A stretch of 64,000 bases of DNA. It comes from Megalonaias nervosa. Its lineage: Eukaryota; Mollusca; Bivalvia; Unionida; Unionidae. Under the pieces are notes generated by a model, which saw only the letters and a list, made by a program, of their open reading frames with translations, was not told the DNA's origin and ran no database searches. Of this stretch, positions 57,901-60,429 are shown piece after piece (positions within the stretch are counted from its first letter, which is position 1; each line of letters opens with the position of its first letter). The stretch spans positions 62,001 through 126,000 of the forward strand of contig JAECUM010092841.1 of assembly GCA_016617855.1 (NCBI GenBank). Direction: 5' to 3'. The position numbers and the translations under genes were made by a program.

Positions 57901-58774
57901 CAAAGAAACCAATATGATAGAAGAGCTTGAATAATAGGTCCAACCAGTAATACTTACACACCAATAATGGATAATGACACAATCTCAGTTTTGTGGAACT
58001 AAAAGCTCAGGTCAAAAGCCAATGGCCATGAAGTGCAGTACATATATTTTTAGAGTACTGAATAAAGATGATTTCTGATGAGTGTCATGTGCCTAATAAT
58101 TTTCTTAATGCGGTGTTTTAATTTCACCCATTTTTACTTTGCTAATCATATTAATGAAGATGTAGTGGGGTGAAGCATGAATGGACTGAGTCAGAGCACT
58201 ACCTTTTCTGCTTTGCAGCAAAGTTTGATTCCACACTGTTGCATGTGTACTCCAATTATCATATAATTAATCCAATGTCTAACAATGAAAACCTTTGGTA
58301 CACTGCTTTTAAGGAAACTCTGACTCGCATTAAGCCCACCACTGTCTTTTTTGAAAATTTACAAGGCTGGCCATTGGGATTATTCTGGGACAAATACTCT
58401 ATAGGTCAGTGATTGCCTTTCCATGGGCCATGTTTTCATATGGTAATCCACTGTCACCTATTTTAGGAACCAATAAACAACGCTTTTTTCTTAGAAATAC
58501 CTGGGGTTTCTTTTTAAAATTAGTGTACAGTTATAAATAAATATTTGTGGTAATAATTTACCTTTGGTGGCTTATCTTTTGGCAAATATTCAGTAGGGTT
58601 AGCCAAGAATTTCTCCCTAGCCTCAGGTGTAGATAAATAGTAAACTTTCTCTCTGTACTTTGCTGCTGTCTCAGGGTTGCCAGGATATAAGACAAAGTTC
58701 TCCTTAAGGGCCACAGGGCAGTAATGATTAGTGTCTCCAAGGGGCTTCTTCTTATTCCTGTTGGGATCTTCTTC
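7163..58774 (-). CDS. AK9: Adenylate kinase 9, C-terminal 1016 residues (17 exons, 5' end outside window)
   Basis: Multi-domain nucleoside mono/diphosphate kinase that transfers phosphate between nucleotides; vertebrate AK9 is a very long protein of about 1900 residues with several kinase folds. Seventeen exons, read from high to low coordinate, give one uninterrupted frame of 3051 bases ending in TAA at 7163-7165. Domain order seen: YHS-like module 1 (residues 17-64 of this segment), kinase fold with P-loop GPRGAGKT (81-88) and EGFPRT (221-226), Glu- and Lys/Arg-rich linkers (about 125-390), YHS-like module 2 (456-507), second kinase fold with P-loop GPPKSGKT (524-531) and DGYPITK (604-610), modules 3 (745-796) and 4 (829-880), then a C-terminal tail. 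Order and motifs agree with my recollection of vertebrate AK9. Each internal edge has GT or AG and phases match. No exon further upstream was found in 58775-64000. No promoter is visible because the 5' end is missing. Confidence 0.93.
7541..7745 (+). mobile_element. Double-hairpin MITE, copy 1
   Basis: Terminal inverted repeats (TACTTGTTTATAAG...GTCCAACTGCAAAC against its complement at 7712-7745) enclose two adjacent near-palindromes. The first centres on GGCATATAATGTGCC near 7605 and is flanked by CAGACCCA and AGGTCTG. The second centres near 7685 and is flanked by AACAAATAACA and TTGTTGTT. Lies in the last AK9 intron. Other copies: 13532-13875, 18661-18870, 37913-38121. Confidence 0.82.
7894..7985. 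repeat. 23-bp tandem repeat, four copies
   Basis: AGCCAATTAACCAAGTATGA starts at 7894, 7917, 7940 and 7963 with one or two mismatches between copies. Confidence 0.88.
8066..8260 (-). mobile_element. SINE family A copy, reverse orientation
   Basis: The reverse complement has a tRNA-like head (B-box TGGGTTCAAATAC at about 8180-8192) and the body CATACATGTCAGCC-type end. Shared blocks with 15396-15570 include the AGCCAGCATATTTTGGTGGA equivalent. Diverged, no target duplication identified. Confidence 0.65.
8340..9890. repeat. Diverged tandem repeat, unit about 135-140 bp, with internal (ATT)n
   Basis: The block TCAAAACTGGATCAGAAATA recurs with changes at about 8530, 8669, 9293, 9560, 9701 and 9835 (spacing 134-141 where contiguous). 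It is followed each time by CCAGAGTGGTAACAA-type and CAATCAGATGCAAGA-type blocks. A further copy of the first block lies at about 7985. The array is broken by unrelated sequence at about 8740-9150 that contains a microsatellite. Confidence 0.75.
9053..9106. repeat. (ATT)n microsatellite
   Basis: About 17 ATT units, nearly perfect. Confidence 0.95.
10161..10378 (-). CDS. AK9: AK9 exon: C-terminal region
   Basis: Encodes LPEKYWDLKLPHKLPPPKES, which closes module 4 (P.KYW), then a hydrophobic, helical segment (LGLPMLGYMEQTVATNLIKA, FLSATRSALFYVAYHLK). Acceptor TTTCAG, donor GTAATG. This is the conserved C-terminal block of AK9; I know of no assigned function for it. Confidence 0.92.
10379..11566. 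other. Intron sequence with small duplications
   Basis: Part of an AK9 intron. A 58-bp direct duplication covers about 11022-11130 (GACCAGTCAGGAAGTATGTT and GACCAAGCAGGAAGTATGTT). A shorter one at about 10725-10790 repeats TGAGGATTTCAGCATGTTAA. No other feature. Confidence 0.5.
11567..13153. mobile_element. Pogo/Tigger-like inverted-repeat element, 1587 bp, no intact transposase
   Basis: Ends are inverted repeats beginning CACCACTCCCTTGATAGCTC (left) and the complement of GCGAGTTATCGAGGGAGTGG (right), matching over about 26 bp, with TA on both outer sides (11565-11566, 13154-13155) as expected for Tc1/mariner-pogo insertion. Subterminal blocks repeat GCGAGTTAT and CGCGYTATAAGC, typical of pogo-like ends. 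There is no open frame of transposase size and no DDE motif visible, so it is a non-autonomous or fully decayed copy. Confidence 0.78.
13532..13875 (-). mobile_element. Double-hairpin MITE, copy 2, with triplicated arm
   Basis: Same family as 7541-7745 in reverse orientation. One terminal arm plus inner arm (CTTATAAGTGGAACCCAACT through CATAGACCCTAATCTG) occurs three times with a period of about 73 bp at 13532-13750. The rest of the element follows once, ending in GCAGTTTGCAGCTG and AAGAATATATA. Confidence 0.75.
13891..13968. repeat. (TGTA)n/(TA)n microsatellite
   Basis: TGTA units pass into about 30 TA units, directly after the double-hairpin MITE. Confidence 0.95.
14795..14848. repeat. (CATC)n microsatellite
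   Basis: About 13 CATC/CACC units ending only a few bases from the donor site of the AK9 exon at 14855-14953. Confidence 0.9.
14855..14953 (-). CDS. AK9: AK9 exon: middle of YHS-like module 4
   Basis: Small 99-base exon encoding YEAIVPGSSEFIVEYRKKFY and YCESEEKLLRFMR. Acceptor CAACAG, donor GTAAGT, beside a CATC microsatellite. Both split codons (Arg) complete correctly with neighbours. Too short for a standard open-frame listing, but the family match is clear. Confidence 0.9.
15396..15570 (+). mobile_element. SINE family A copy, head partly deleted
   Basis: A-box-like GGTGGCAGAGTGGTCTTAAG, then the body CTTCCAGTAGCTTCCTGTGG, a middle block GGCTGACATGTATAGCC, and the tail GTGCTAAACCCATAACAACC. 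The B-box region is missing compared with the copies at 4609 and 35261, so it has an internal deletion. Confidence 0.8.
16394..16676 (+). mobile_element. tRNA-derived SINE, family B, copy 1
   Basis: A-box GGCCAAAGTGGTTAAGCG and B-box GGTCATGGGTTTGAACCC mark the tRNA-like head. The body has AATGGTACTAGCAGCTGC, GGGACATGATGCTACAT and ATGATGCCCCAGTGCTAG, and the 3' end is AAAAATCC. The same elements in the same order occur at 47422-47741. Confidence 0.85.
16690..17480. repeat. Diverged tandem repeat, unit about 150-165 bp, CATAACT core
   Basis: The core GAGGCATAACT, GGGACATAACTCTGAAAAAT and GGGGCATAACCC variants lie at about 16830, 16871, 17020, 17172, 17204 and 17370. They alternate with CATGATGACAGAACAA-type and CAAGTTTTGTGGGAATG-type blocks. 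About five diverged units. Confidence 0.72.
17979..18180 (-). CDS. AK9: AK9 exon: end of module 3, start of module 4
   Basis: Encodes HYYKCFGQKELDQFLAEPEK YVPP, a Pro-rich connector, and ELQGYCPVTFLDGKLR, the start of the fourth CPV module. Acceptor TTGTAG, donor GTATGT. The module is again split by an intron shortly after CPV. Confidence 0.92.
18661..18870 (-). mobile_element. Double-hairpin MITE, copy 3
   Basis: Reverse-oriented copy of the 7541-7745 element. Inner arms include CAGTCCTGATCTGCC / GCAAATTAGGGTCTG and CAGACCTGCCCATG / CAGCACATCTGGGTCTG, and the right end is CAGTTTGCAGTTGGACTCAT. Its reading frame resembles that of copy 1 because the two share sequence, not because a protein is encoded. 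Confidence 0.8.
18871..19693. other. Intron sequence, nothing recognised
   Basis: AT-rich AK9 intron with no repeat or coding similarity visible. Confidence 0.5.
19694..19849 (-). CDS. AK9: AK9 exon: YHS-like module 3
   Basis: Encodes KAASIADLCITPSEFLARMG, then QYCPVSLANGEL...YAVEFRG, the first half of the third CPV module. Acceptor CTTACAG, donor GTAATG; one-base overhang joins the HYYKCF start of the next exon. Confidence 0.92.
19850..21301. other. Intron sequence, nothing recognised
   Basis: AT-rich AK9 intron; no repeats, RNA genes or coding similarity found. Confidence 0.5.
21302..21519 (-). CDS. AK9: AK9 exon: end of second kinase fold
   Basis: Encodes VLPLHDSAQILAMKLAAFKS...EWYTAEHMNYQTVDGQRSKWWIW, which fits the last helices and strand of a kinase core, and ends YLQRVSDG. 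Acceptor TTTCAG, donor GTTAGT. The 15.2-kb intron upstream holds the Gypsy element and two satellites. Confidence 0.92.
21890..23100. repeat. 71-bp satellite, about 16 copies
   Basis: The palindromic block ACATATGCATATACAGTACT recurs at 71-bp steps (CATATGCATA at 21951, 22021, 22092, then about every 71 to 23025). It is followed each time by CATTATAGAGCCATGGTGTG and TATAGTGAGACCACCTTATA. Units at both edges are more diverged than the middle ones, as expected in an array kept uniform by unequal exchange. Confidence 0.95.
23101..24220. other. Intron sequence between satellite and LTR element
   Basis: AT-rich, nothing recognised. Its last five bases, TTGAC (24216-24220), form the left target duplication of the LTR element. 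Confidence 0.6.
24216..24220. repeat. Target-site duplication, left
   Basis: TTGAC immediately before the 5' LTR; identical to 32026-32030. Confidence 0.9.
24221..25876 (+). repeat. 5' LTR (1656 bp)
   Basis: Starts TGTCATGTTG, ends CATGTGACA, with short terminal inverted repeat TGTCAY/RTGACA. Aligns with the 3' LTR over most of its length. The block 24597-24906 (310 bp) has no counterpart in the 3' LTR, which has a different 105-bp block at the same place. Contains five units of a 44-bp minisatellite (start points of GGGTACC-type core at 25344, 25387, 25431, 25476, 25520) against three in the 3' LTR. Confidence 0.92.
25880..25903 (+). promoter_or_regulatory. Candidate primer-binding site
   Basis: Three bases after the 5' LTR: TGGGCACATCATCCGG, then GATTTGAA. 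TGG matches the CCA end of a tRNA, and GGATTTGAA matches the complement of a tRNA T-arm at almost the expected distance (one base too long). The tRNA species cannot be named. Confidence 0.45.
26178..27451 (+). pseudogene. gag-pr: Gag and protease region of the Gmr1-like element (decayed)
   Basis: Starts at ATG 26178 (MEMERQMIKEYCAIGMEDLG), with a stop soon after near 26287 and more frame breaks through the capsid part (26500-26900). A block LTAETYWKLFKESVKKPMES near 26770-26835 resembles the capsid region of Gypsy gags. A CCHC zinc knuckle, CYNCKRPGHFARDC, lies at 27242-27283. The protease active site follows in the same frame as ILYDAGCS with the catalytic Asp at 27407-27409; DAG replaces the usual DTG/DSG. 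The frame closes at 27449-27451, and protease-like sequence continues in another frame to 27820. Confidence 0.8.
27445..28785 (+). pseudogene. int: End of protease, integrase zinc-binding and catalytic domains (decayed)
   Basis: One frame interrupted by TAG at 27820, 28042 and 28387. After the protease tail (SGLSHDVILGCRYVLPQ) comes the integrase HHCC domain: HESLMGGH near 27961, FYWPGV, then CLSCDKC near 28066. The catalytic core has Asp at 28171-28173 (VTLDLIGP) and Asp at 28351-28353 (ILTDQG). Exactly 35 residues later, where Glu is required, codon 28459-28461 is AAG, Lys (NGLVKRFNGTL). Loss of this Glu and the stops make it inactive. Confidence 0.85.
28721..29077 (+). pseudogene. int: Integrase C-terminal GPY/F module (decayed)
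   Basis: A frameshift near 28715 moves the integrase into a new frame. It reads KSHQARYYNKCAKPSQCKLG, then DKVLLLLP and WTGPYVVTKK, the GPY/F module found in Gypsy-type integrases, and YQIRLLTRKKLYQANLLKKY. This supports Gypsy, not Copia, ancestry for the integrase. Confidence 0.85.
28989..29888 (+). pseudogene. rt: Gypsy-type reverse transcriptase, catalytic Asp lost
   Basis: Longest remaining frame of the element, nearly 300 codons. Motifs in order: IKPADSPYSSPVVLIQKKDG, FCIDYRKLNQ, motif A KMDLSKGYW with Asp at 29499-29501, motif B-like VMPFGVQNA, and motif C FMDNLLLAT at about 29685-29711. The second Asp of the usual DD pair is Asn (29694-29696), which should abolish polymerisation. It ends at a frameshift near 29885, just before the connection/RNase H region. 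It stands after the integrase. Confidence 0.9.
29885..30506 (+). pseudogene. rh: RT connection and RNase H (decayed)
   Basis: RSFLGLAGYYRRYV opens the connection region, followed by VLHTDACDTGLGAVLL with the first RNase H Asp, then TAG at 30173. A frameshift near 30220 leads to SERECLGIMFGISRFERYLF (catalytic Glu region) and TDHQPLAYL. The C-terminal ADxLSR-type motif is altered to GANFMRR. The open frame stops at 30504-30506, about 155 bases before the 3' LTR. No further gene follows. Confidence 0.88.
30653..30661 (+). promoter_or_regulatory. Polypurine tract
   Basis: GCGTGGGGG directly before the 3' LTR, the position where plus-strand priming occurs; short and partly eroded. Confidence 0.5.
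30662..32025 (+). repeat. 3' LTR (1364 bp)
   Basis: Starts TGTCACGTTG, ends CATGTGACA. Matches the 5' LTR except for scattered changes, the 31040-31144 replacement block, a second small block near 31277-31330, and three instead of five minisatellite units. Confidence 0.92.
32026..32030. repeat. Target-site duplication, right
   Basis: TTGAC immediately after the 3' LTR. Confidence 0.9.
32031..34950. other. Intron sequence, little recognised
   Basis: AT-rich. A short direct repeat GTTTGGTGGTGTA occurs twice at about 32528-32582. No genes or mobile-element ends found. Confidence 0.5.
34950..35800. repeat. 73-bp satellite, about nine to eleven diverged copies, split by a SINE
   Basis: Core AGCAGTTGGGCAAATAGCA with flanking TACTGTCATATGATG. 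The core recurs at about 35139, 35212, then (after the SINE) 35500, 35573, 35646 and 35719, always 73 bp apart. Units left of 35139 are more diverged. Confidence 0.9.
35261..35474 (-). mobile_element. SINE family A, full-length copy with target duplication
   Basis: Reading the minus strand: head GGCCTGGGTGGCTGAGTGCT, B-box-like GCAGGTTTAAGTTTCAGG, body CCAGTAACTTTCTGTGGG, tail TTAAACCCCAAAACAAAAAC. Both sides carry AGGGTGTGAT (35251-35260 and 35475-35484), a 10-bp target duplication typical of LINE-driven insertion. It interrupts the 73-bp satellite. Confidence 0.93.
35806..36101. mobile_element. Possible pogo-like MITE
   Basis: Ends TACAGTGCTTTCTC and (reverse complement of the right end) TACAATGGTCACTCAC are loosely inverted, with TA on each side. 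Internal sequence carries GTAAGTGAGGTGACCTTATG, as in eroded pogo-like ends. Weak inverted repeat, so uncertain. Confidence 0.4.
36318..36501 (-). mobile_element. tRNA-derived SINE, tRNA-Thr-like head
   Basis: The minus strand starts GGAGCCACAGTAGTTGAGAT. It has an intact 5-bp anticodon stem TTGGA/TCCAA around loop TTGGTAA (anticodon GGT, Thr) and a B-box-like ATGTTCATTGCC. A body of about 110 bases follows and ends in AAAAAAACAACCATCAAATC. The A-rich CAACC-type tail resembles that of family A. Confidence 0.65.
36701..36847 (-). CDS. AK9: AK9 exon: DGYP signature of second kinase fold
   Basis: Encodes YVLDGYPITKRQVELM, the DGFPR signature in a form lacking the usual Arg, then IIPVRVIELQVDNKEI. 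Acceptor TTGCCAG; donor GTCAGA, the weakest donor in the gene, chosen because it keeps phase with RVLPLHDS in the next exon 15.2 kb away. Confidence 0.85.
37120..37545. repeat. Higher-order tandem repeat of 17-bp and 10-bp units
   Basis: TGGATATACATAATTAA (17 bp) occurs usually twice, then TGGATAAACA (10 bp), giving a 44-bp higher-order period repeated about nine times with small variants (GATTAA, TCATTAA). Confidence 0.92.
37913..38121 (+). mobile_element. Double-hairpin MITE, copy 4
   Basis: Best-preserved ends: left TATACTTGCTTATAAGTCAA, right complement TATATTCTTGCTTATAAAGT, pairing over about 33 bp. The inner part has CAGACCCAGATCTG...TAGGTCTGTG and AACAAATAACATAG...CCTTGTTGTTTGCAG as in copy 1. 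Confidence 0.85.
38715..38916 (-). CDS. AK9: AK9 exon: NMP-binding region of second kinase fold
   Basis: Continues as LANRFVEEYGLVRISIGEAM, then HLHKGLTVPDELAVQALDICL, the helix-rich NMP-binding segment of adenylate kinases (ISIGE corresponds to the LSTGD-type position). Acceptor TTCCAG, donor GTAAGA; 202 bases, and the split codons at both ends complete correctly. Confidence 0.92.
39240..39600. repeat. Tandem repeats of about 65 bp passing into 55 bp
   Basis: GGACTTCTTGTACCTGACAT-type units with ACATAGGTGGCTTGTATATA occur about three times at 39240-39430. A 53-55 bp unit, AAATAGGATTTCATGTGCCT plus GATATTTACACACAGGTAGC, then follows three times nearly perfectly (39460-39600). Confidence 0.85.
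40050..40263 (-). CDS. AK9: AK9 exon: YHS-like module 2 and P-loop of second kinase fold
   Basis: Begins VKEGDCIQ and has YRQNIYFLSS...F..DPVTYL, then PVVPIRLAIIGPPKSGKT with a complete Walker A motif at residues 524-531. Acceptor TTGCAG, donor GTAAGT; ends one base into a codon. It mirrors the arrangement of the first two exons in the window (module, then P-loop). Confidence 0.93.
40603..40695. repeat. (GT)n microsatellite
   Basis: About 46 uninterrupted GT units; the longest pure dinucleotide tract in the window. Confidence 0.97.
40761..40985. repeat. 45-bp tandem repeat, five copies
   Basis: Unit starts GATGTCAAAATGAGTGTCAT and ends GACTTTTCTGATCAT, at 40761, 40806, 40851, 40896 and 40941. 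Because 45 is a multiple of three, the minus strand keeps a repetitive open frame without evidence of coding. Confidence 0.92.
41203..41330. repeat. 63-bp direct duplication
   Basis: ATCTTCTACATTCAAACCAT and following sequence up to TTGATAATAAAACTTGTA occur twice in tandem with few differences. Confidence 0.85.
41331..43043. other. Intron sequence, nothing recognised
   Basis: AT-rich AK9 intron; no repeats, genes or RNA candidates visible. Confidence 0.5.
43044..43262 (-). CDS. AK9: AK9 exon: end of first kinase fold, start of YHS-like module 2
   Basis: 73 codons, phase 0 to 0; acceptor TTCTAG, donor GTAAGA. Encodes a helical region (KPVIDHRNSIFERVYPISEL and MLLVGYKQPSRFGRW) and ends in CPVR, the first residues of the second CPV module, which continues in the next exon. 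Confidence 0.9.
43990..44490. repeat. Diverged tandem repeat, unit about 145-155 bp, GAGTTATGGCCCC core
   Basis: CAGAGTTATAACCTGAG (about 44022), AGGGTTATATCCTAT (44168), GAAGTTATGGCCCCTGTTTG (44325) and CAGAGTTATGGCCCCTATTT (44471) lie about 145-157 bp apart, with similar CAAGTTTGATTTT-type blocks between. The core is the reverse complement of the GGGCATAACTC core at 48310-49260. Confidence 0.72.
44921..44991. repeat. (AAT)n/(ATT)n microsatellite with inverted halves
   Basis: About 13 AAT units switch through TTATAATTATAAT to ATT units, so the tract can pair with itself. Confidence 0.95.
45400..45469 (-). pseudogene. tRNA-Met-like remnant (or SINE head)
   Basis: The minus strand reads GGATTGTTTAGTCGATAGAG, then CATCCAACTCATAACCAG. 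The D-arm-like and anticodon region gives anticodon CAT (45438-45440), followed by CAGGCCATAGTCAGAGCC. Acceptor stem and T-arm do not pair properly, so it is not a working tRNA gene. Confidence 0.4.
45628..45744 (-). CDS. AK9: AK9 exon: poly-Glu and end of first kinase fold
   Basis: 39 codons, phase 0 to 0; acceptor ATACAG, donor GTATTG. Glu-rich start (GAG/GAA repeats) followed by ATDRIRNELNEFFDNDMNKL. Joins the long charged region to the helical end of the kinase fold. Confidence 0.85.
46438..46623 (-). CDS. AK9: AK9 exon: charged coiled coil and poly-Glu
   Basis: Exactly 62 codons, phase 0 to 0; acceptor TTATAG, donor GTAATG. Starts EATIQKRREELTKEMEEKK and runs into long Glu runs built from GAG/GAA codons. 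The pattern fits a solvent-exposed charged coil inserted at the LID position of the kinase fold. The in-frame triplet repeat makes length variation between alleles or relatives likely. Confidence 0.85.
47422..47741 (+). mobile_element. tRNA-derived SINE, family B, copy 2
   Basis: A-box GGCCTAAGTGGTTAGAGC, B-box GGTTGCAAGTTTGAATGCC, then AATGGTACTAGCAACTGC, GGGACATGATGCTACATG, ATGATGCCCCAGTGCTAG and AAAAAATCCCCGTCA with a CA tail. Longer in the middle than the copy at 16394 (includes GGTCAACCTGATGTCAGGAT). Confidence 0.88.
48310..49260. repeat. 155-bp tandem repeat, about six diverged copies
   Basis: TCCAACAATTCTTAGTAAAG-type blocks at about 48446, 48585, 48744, 48897, 49052 and 49207 are spaced close to 155 bp. 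Each is followed by GATGCAGAAACTGAAGT-type sequence and a core like GGGGGCATAACTCCTGTAAT, then GGAATGCTGAAAATC-type sequence and TTCATTAATAT. Copies are roughly 70 percent alike by eye. Confidence 0.85.
49659..49878 (-). CDS. AK9: AK9 exon: GFPRT signature, start of basic coiled coil
   Basis: Encodes STGFILEGFPRTPDEVRYLAE, the adenylate kinase GFPR signature with the usual Asp replaced by Glu (EGFPRT), then a hydrophobic strand AVILTVTDSDVISRLLP and a strongly basic helix (KWRIKRDKRIAKKLQKKEK). Acceptor TTCTAG, donor GTGAGT; it ends in phase 0. The Arg that contacts phosphates in the family is present. Confidence 0.92.
50341..50468 (-). CDS. AK9: AK9 exon: Glu-rich linker and kinase core segment
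   Basis: Begins EEEEVEYTEEEE and continues as LSTEILDKIVPAWFTK, which resembles the stretch before the GFPR signature in adenylate kinases (the region where VP and W.. contacts occur). 128 bases, phase 0 to 2; acceptor TATTAG, donor GTAAGA. Confidence 0.85.
50469..52737. other. Intron sequence, nothing recognised
   Basis: AT-rich AK9 intron up to the solo LTR; no repeat, RNA or coding signal seen. Confidence 0.5.
52743..54125 (+). mobile_element. Solo LTR, 1383 bp, with 5-bp target duplication
   Basis: Begins TGTCACGGAATTG and ends ATCTTGTTACA, flanked on both sides by AGTGC (52738-52742, 54126-54130). A TATAAATG box lies near 52947, a GACCAGGGTGACCAGGGTGA-type repeat block lies at 53420-53500, and AATAAA lies near 54049, so the promoter reads on the plus strand. 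No internal coding region is left, as expected after recombination between two LTRs. It shares only the TGTCAC terminus with the LTRs at 24221 and 30662, so it belongs to another family. Confidence 0.9.
54151..54192. repeat. (AAT)n microsatellite
   Basis: Imperfect AATAAT tract just after the solo LTR. Confidence 0.85.
54335..54379. repeat. (GA)n microsatellite
   Basis: About 22 GA units. Confidence 0.95.
54595..54910. mobile_element. Pogo/mariner-like MITE, 316 bp
   Basis: Left end CAATGTTCCCTCACTATAA; right end, reverse-complemented, CAGTATTCCCTTATTATAA. Both are flanked by TA (54593-54594, 54911-54912). No coding content. End sequence resembles the CAGTACTCATTATAG part of the 71-bp satellite at 21890-23100. 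Confidence 0.75.
54919..54954. repeat. (TA)n microsatellite
   Basis: About 18 TA units lying directly against the donor site of the AK9 exon at 54956-55052. Confidence 0.95.
54956..55052 (-). CDS. AK9: AK9 exon: acidic linker
   Basis: 97 bases, joining phase 2 to phase 0; acceptor TTTCCCAG, donor GTATAT directly beside a (TA)n tract. Encodes DDKEPGITSPDGTALKEQ and then a Lys/Glu-rich stretch. It has no domain of its own and lengthens the acidic insertion inside the kinase fold. It is the least certain exon by content, but splice signals and phase fit exactly. Confidence 0.72.
56090..56250 (-). repeat. Possible SINE with tRNA-like head
   Basis: The minus strand carries A-box-like GATGCAGTGGTAACAC and B-box-like ATGTTCAATCCCC about 40 bases apart, followed by a body ending near TGCCATCAAAAG. 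No second copy is seen in the window, so this is tentative. Confidence 0.35.
56263..56465 (-). CDS. AK9: AK9 exon: P-loop and NMP-binding part of a kinase fold
   Basis: Starts with VPPVRLLLLGPRGAGKT, a Walker A P-loop at residues 81-88 of the segment, followed by the helix ALAKKLG and FHISFKDRLQELI, which fits the NMP-binding region of adenylate kinases. The last 20 residues turn acidic (EDDHEEPEEPEED). Acceptor CCACAG, donor GTGAGT; it ends with two bases of a codon completed by the next exon. Confidence 0.9.
56790..57450. repeat. 40-bp minisatellite, about 16 copies
   Basis: Unit GCATGGACAGATGGAGGGTA followed by TTACAATATACCCCACCAAT. The GAGGGTA core steps by 40 bp (for example 57011, 57051, 57091, 57131). 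Overlapping open frames on both strands here come only from the repeat. Confidence 0.95.
57451..58561. other. Intron sequence, nothing recognised
   Basis: AK9 intron; no repeat or coding similarity seen. Confidence 0.5.
58562..58774 (-). CDS. AK9: AK9 exon (first in window): YHS-like module 1
   Basis: 71 codons, phase 0 at both ends; acceptor ...CATAG before 58774 and donor GTAAAT after 58562. Encodes an acidic/basic start (EEDPNRNKKK) and then HYCPVAL...YREKVYYLS...F..NP.EYLP. This is the first of four related CPV modules in the protein. It ends in KPPK directly before the kinase fold of the next exon. The exon upstream lies outside the window. Confidence 0.88.
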
Positions 58775-58978
58775 CTATGTTCAGAAGATAACATCTGTAA
58801 GTGTCTGATATAATGCATGATATAATATTCAATTTACATAACACACTTTATTCCTAGACAGCTTAAAATTATGATTACATGAAAACTCCACCAAACAAAT
58901 AGATAAACAGTTTCAAAATTTACAGCTTTACCCCCTATACTGAACACTCCAACTAGATTAACCAATAAAAGTGTTACA

Positions 58979-59370
58979 GTAAAACCTGTCTTAAGTGATC
59001 TCTCCTATGAGGGACTACCTGTCATTTATGACAACAATCATCAGGCATGGATTGATTTTAATATGTAAATGCACTGTCGTCAGTGACCACCTGCAGAATG
59101 TGACCAAAGACCATGATTTTCTGGCAAAAAATGCATTTTGACGTTGATATGAACAACTGATTTGCAAAAACAAATAAACACTGCTAATGTTTATTTAATC
59201 CATTGCAACCATAACCATTTATGAGTGTCAATAGATAAAATGCAGATTGTTCTCAAACAACACTGCTATGCATGACCACATCATAAAAACAGAGATAAAT
59301 ATCACTGACCTTAATTTTAATCCATTCAAACCACGACCACTTATGAGAGTGTCTGAGCTAAGAAAACAAA
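58979..59370. mobile_element. Possible eroded pogo/Tigger-like element
   Basis: CAGTAAAACCTGTCTTAAGT at 58979 resembles the end of pogo-like elements. Internal copies of ACCACTTATGAGAGTGTC and AACCATTTATGAGTGTC-type blocks follow at about 59210 and 59330. A matching far end was not found. Confidence 0.35.
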
Positions 59371-60429
59371 AAAAATCCCAACAATACCTGATTCTGGCTA
59401 CTGGTTTCTAAAATCTATAGGTGATGCAGGTAGCTTTTGTATGCTACAGACTGTAAACCAGAGTAAAGTACATGTCACATACCGCTATTGTAGTACCCAA
59501 TTCCTCTAAATCCCCATTATGATTAACTGTTGCTTCTTTAAAAAGAGCTCCCACAGCTGTGCATAGTCAATTCAAAGGTTTGTAATGTTTATTTATCTTC
59601 TGTGGAAAACCACAAAACCATGATAATATCTTAATGAGAATTCTTTTGAAAGAGCTTTATTGTACTGCTCAAGTATGCTGCTTGTCTTTGGAGTTGATCC
59701 ATAATGCCTGAGGTGAATGAGGTCTTTGCTGTTGTCTTAATAAATGATTATCATTTTCCAGATTTGTCTGTCATTGTAAAAAGTTTGTGTTTTTTGTTGA
59801 TTTTTTGATGTTACCATTATAAAAACCCACATGAAGCTGTCGTCAATTCATTATGGCACAAGCCTGTTACACCCTTTGTTTATCAAATTAATTTTTTTAT
59901 GTAATTAGTGAATTTAATTTGCTGGTGTTTCTTCAAATAAATTTATTTTGTTTTTGGATGGTTTATTCTGTCTTTTGATTTTATTCATTGGTACATATGT
60001 ATATTCCATATTTACCCAGAGCCCGATCAAAGCCATTAATTCATACACCTGATGATTAAGTGCCATAATTATAGCTACAACTGTGCAGTTCTTATGCTAC
60101 ATAGCAAGTGAATCTGAAATTTTATGGATGTAAAGTTAACTTTTGGACAAGAAAAAAAAGAATTGCCTTATTAATTTTTGAAATTCATATACTAACGTAC
60201 ATGTACACATGATCTTCAAATGTAATTGTAAACATTTTGTCATATTGTGTATATCTTTATTGCCATACAAAATTATTGCGTGATGAAATGATTGCAATAT
60301 TTTGACAAGAACTATGTACAACAAATAAAATGCACATATAGCAATTATGGATATTTTCCCTTTTTAAACCTGCTGCAATTTGACCTTGAAAAATGGTAAT
60401 CTTGCACAAACTTGTTACGAGAGACACCT

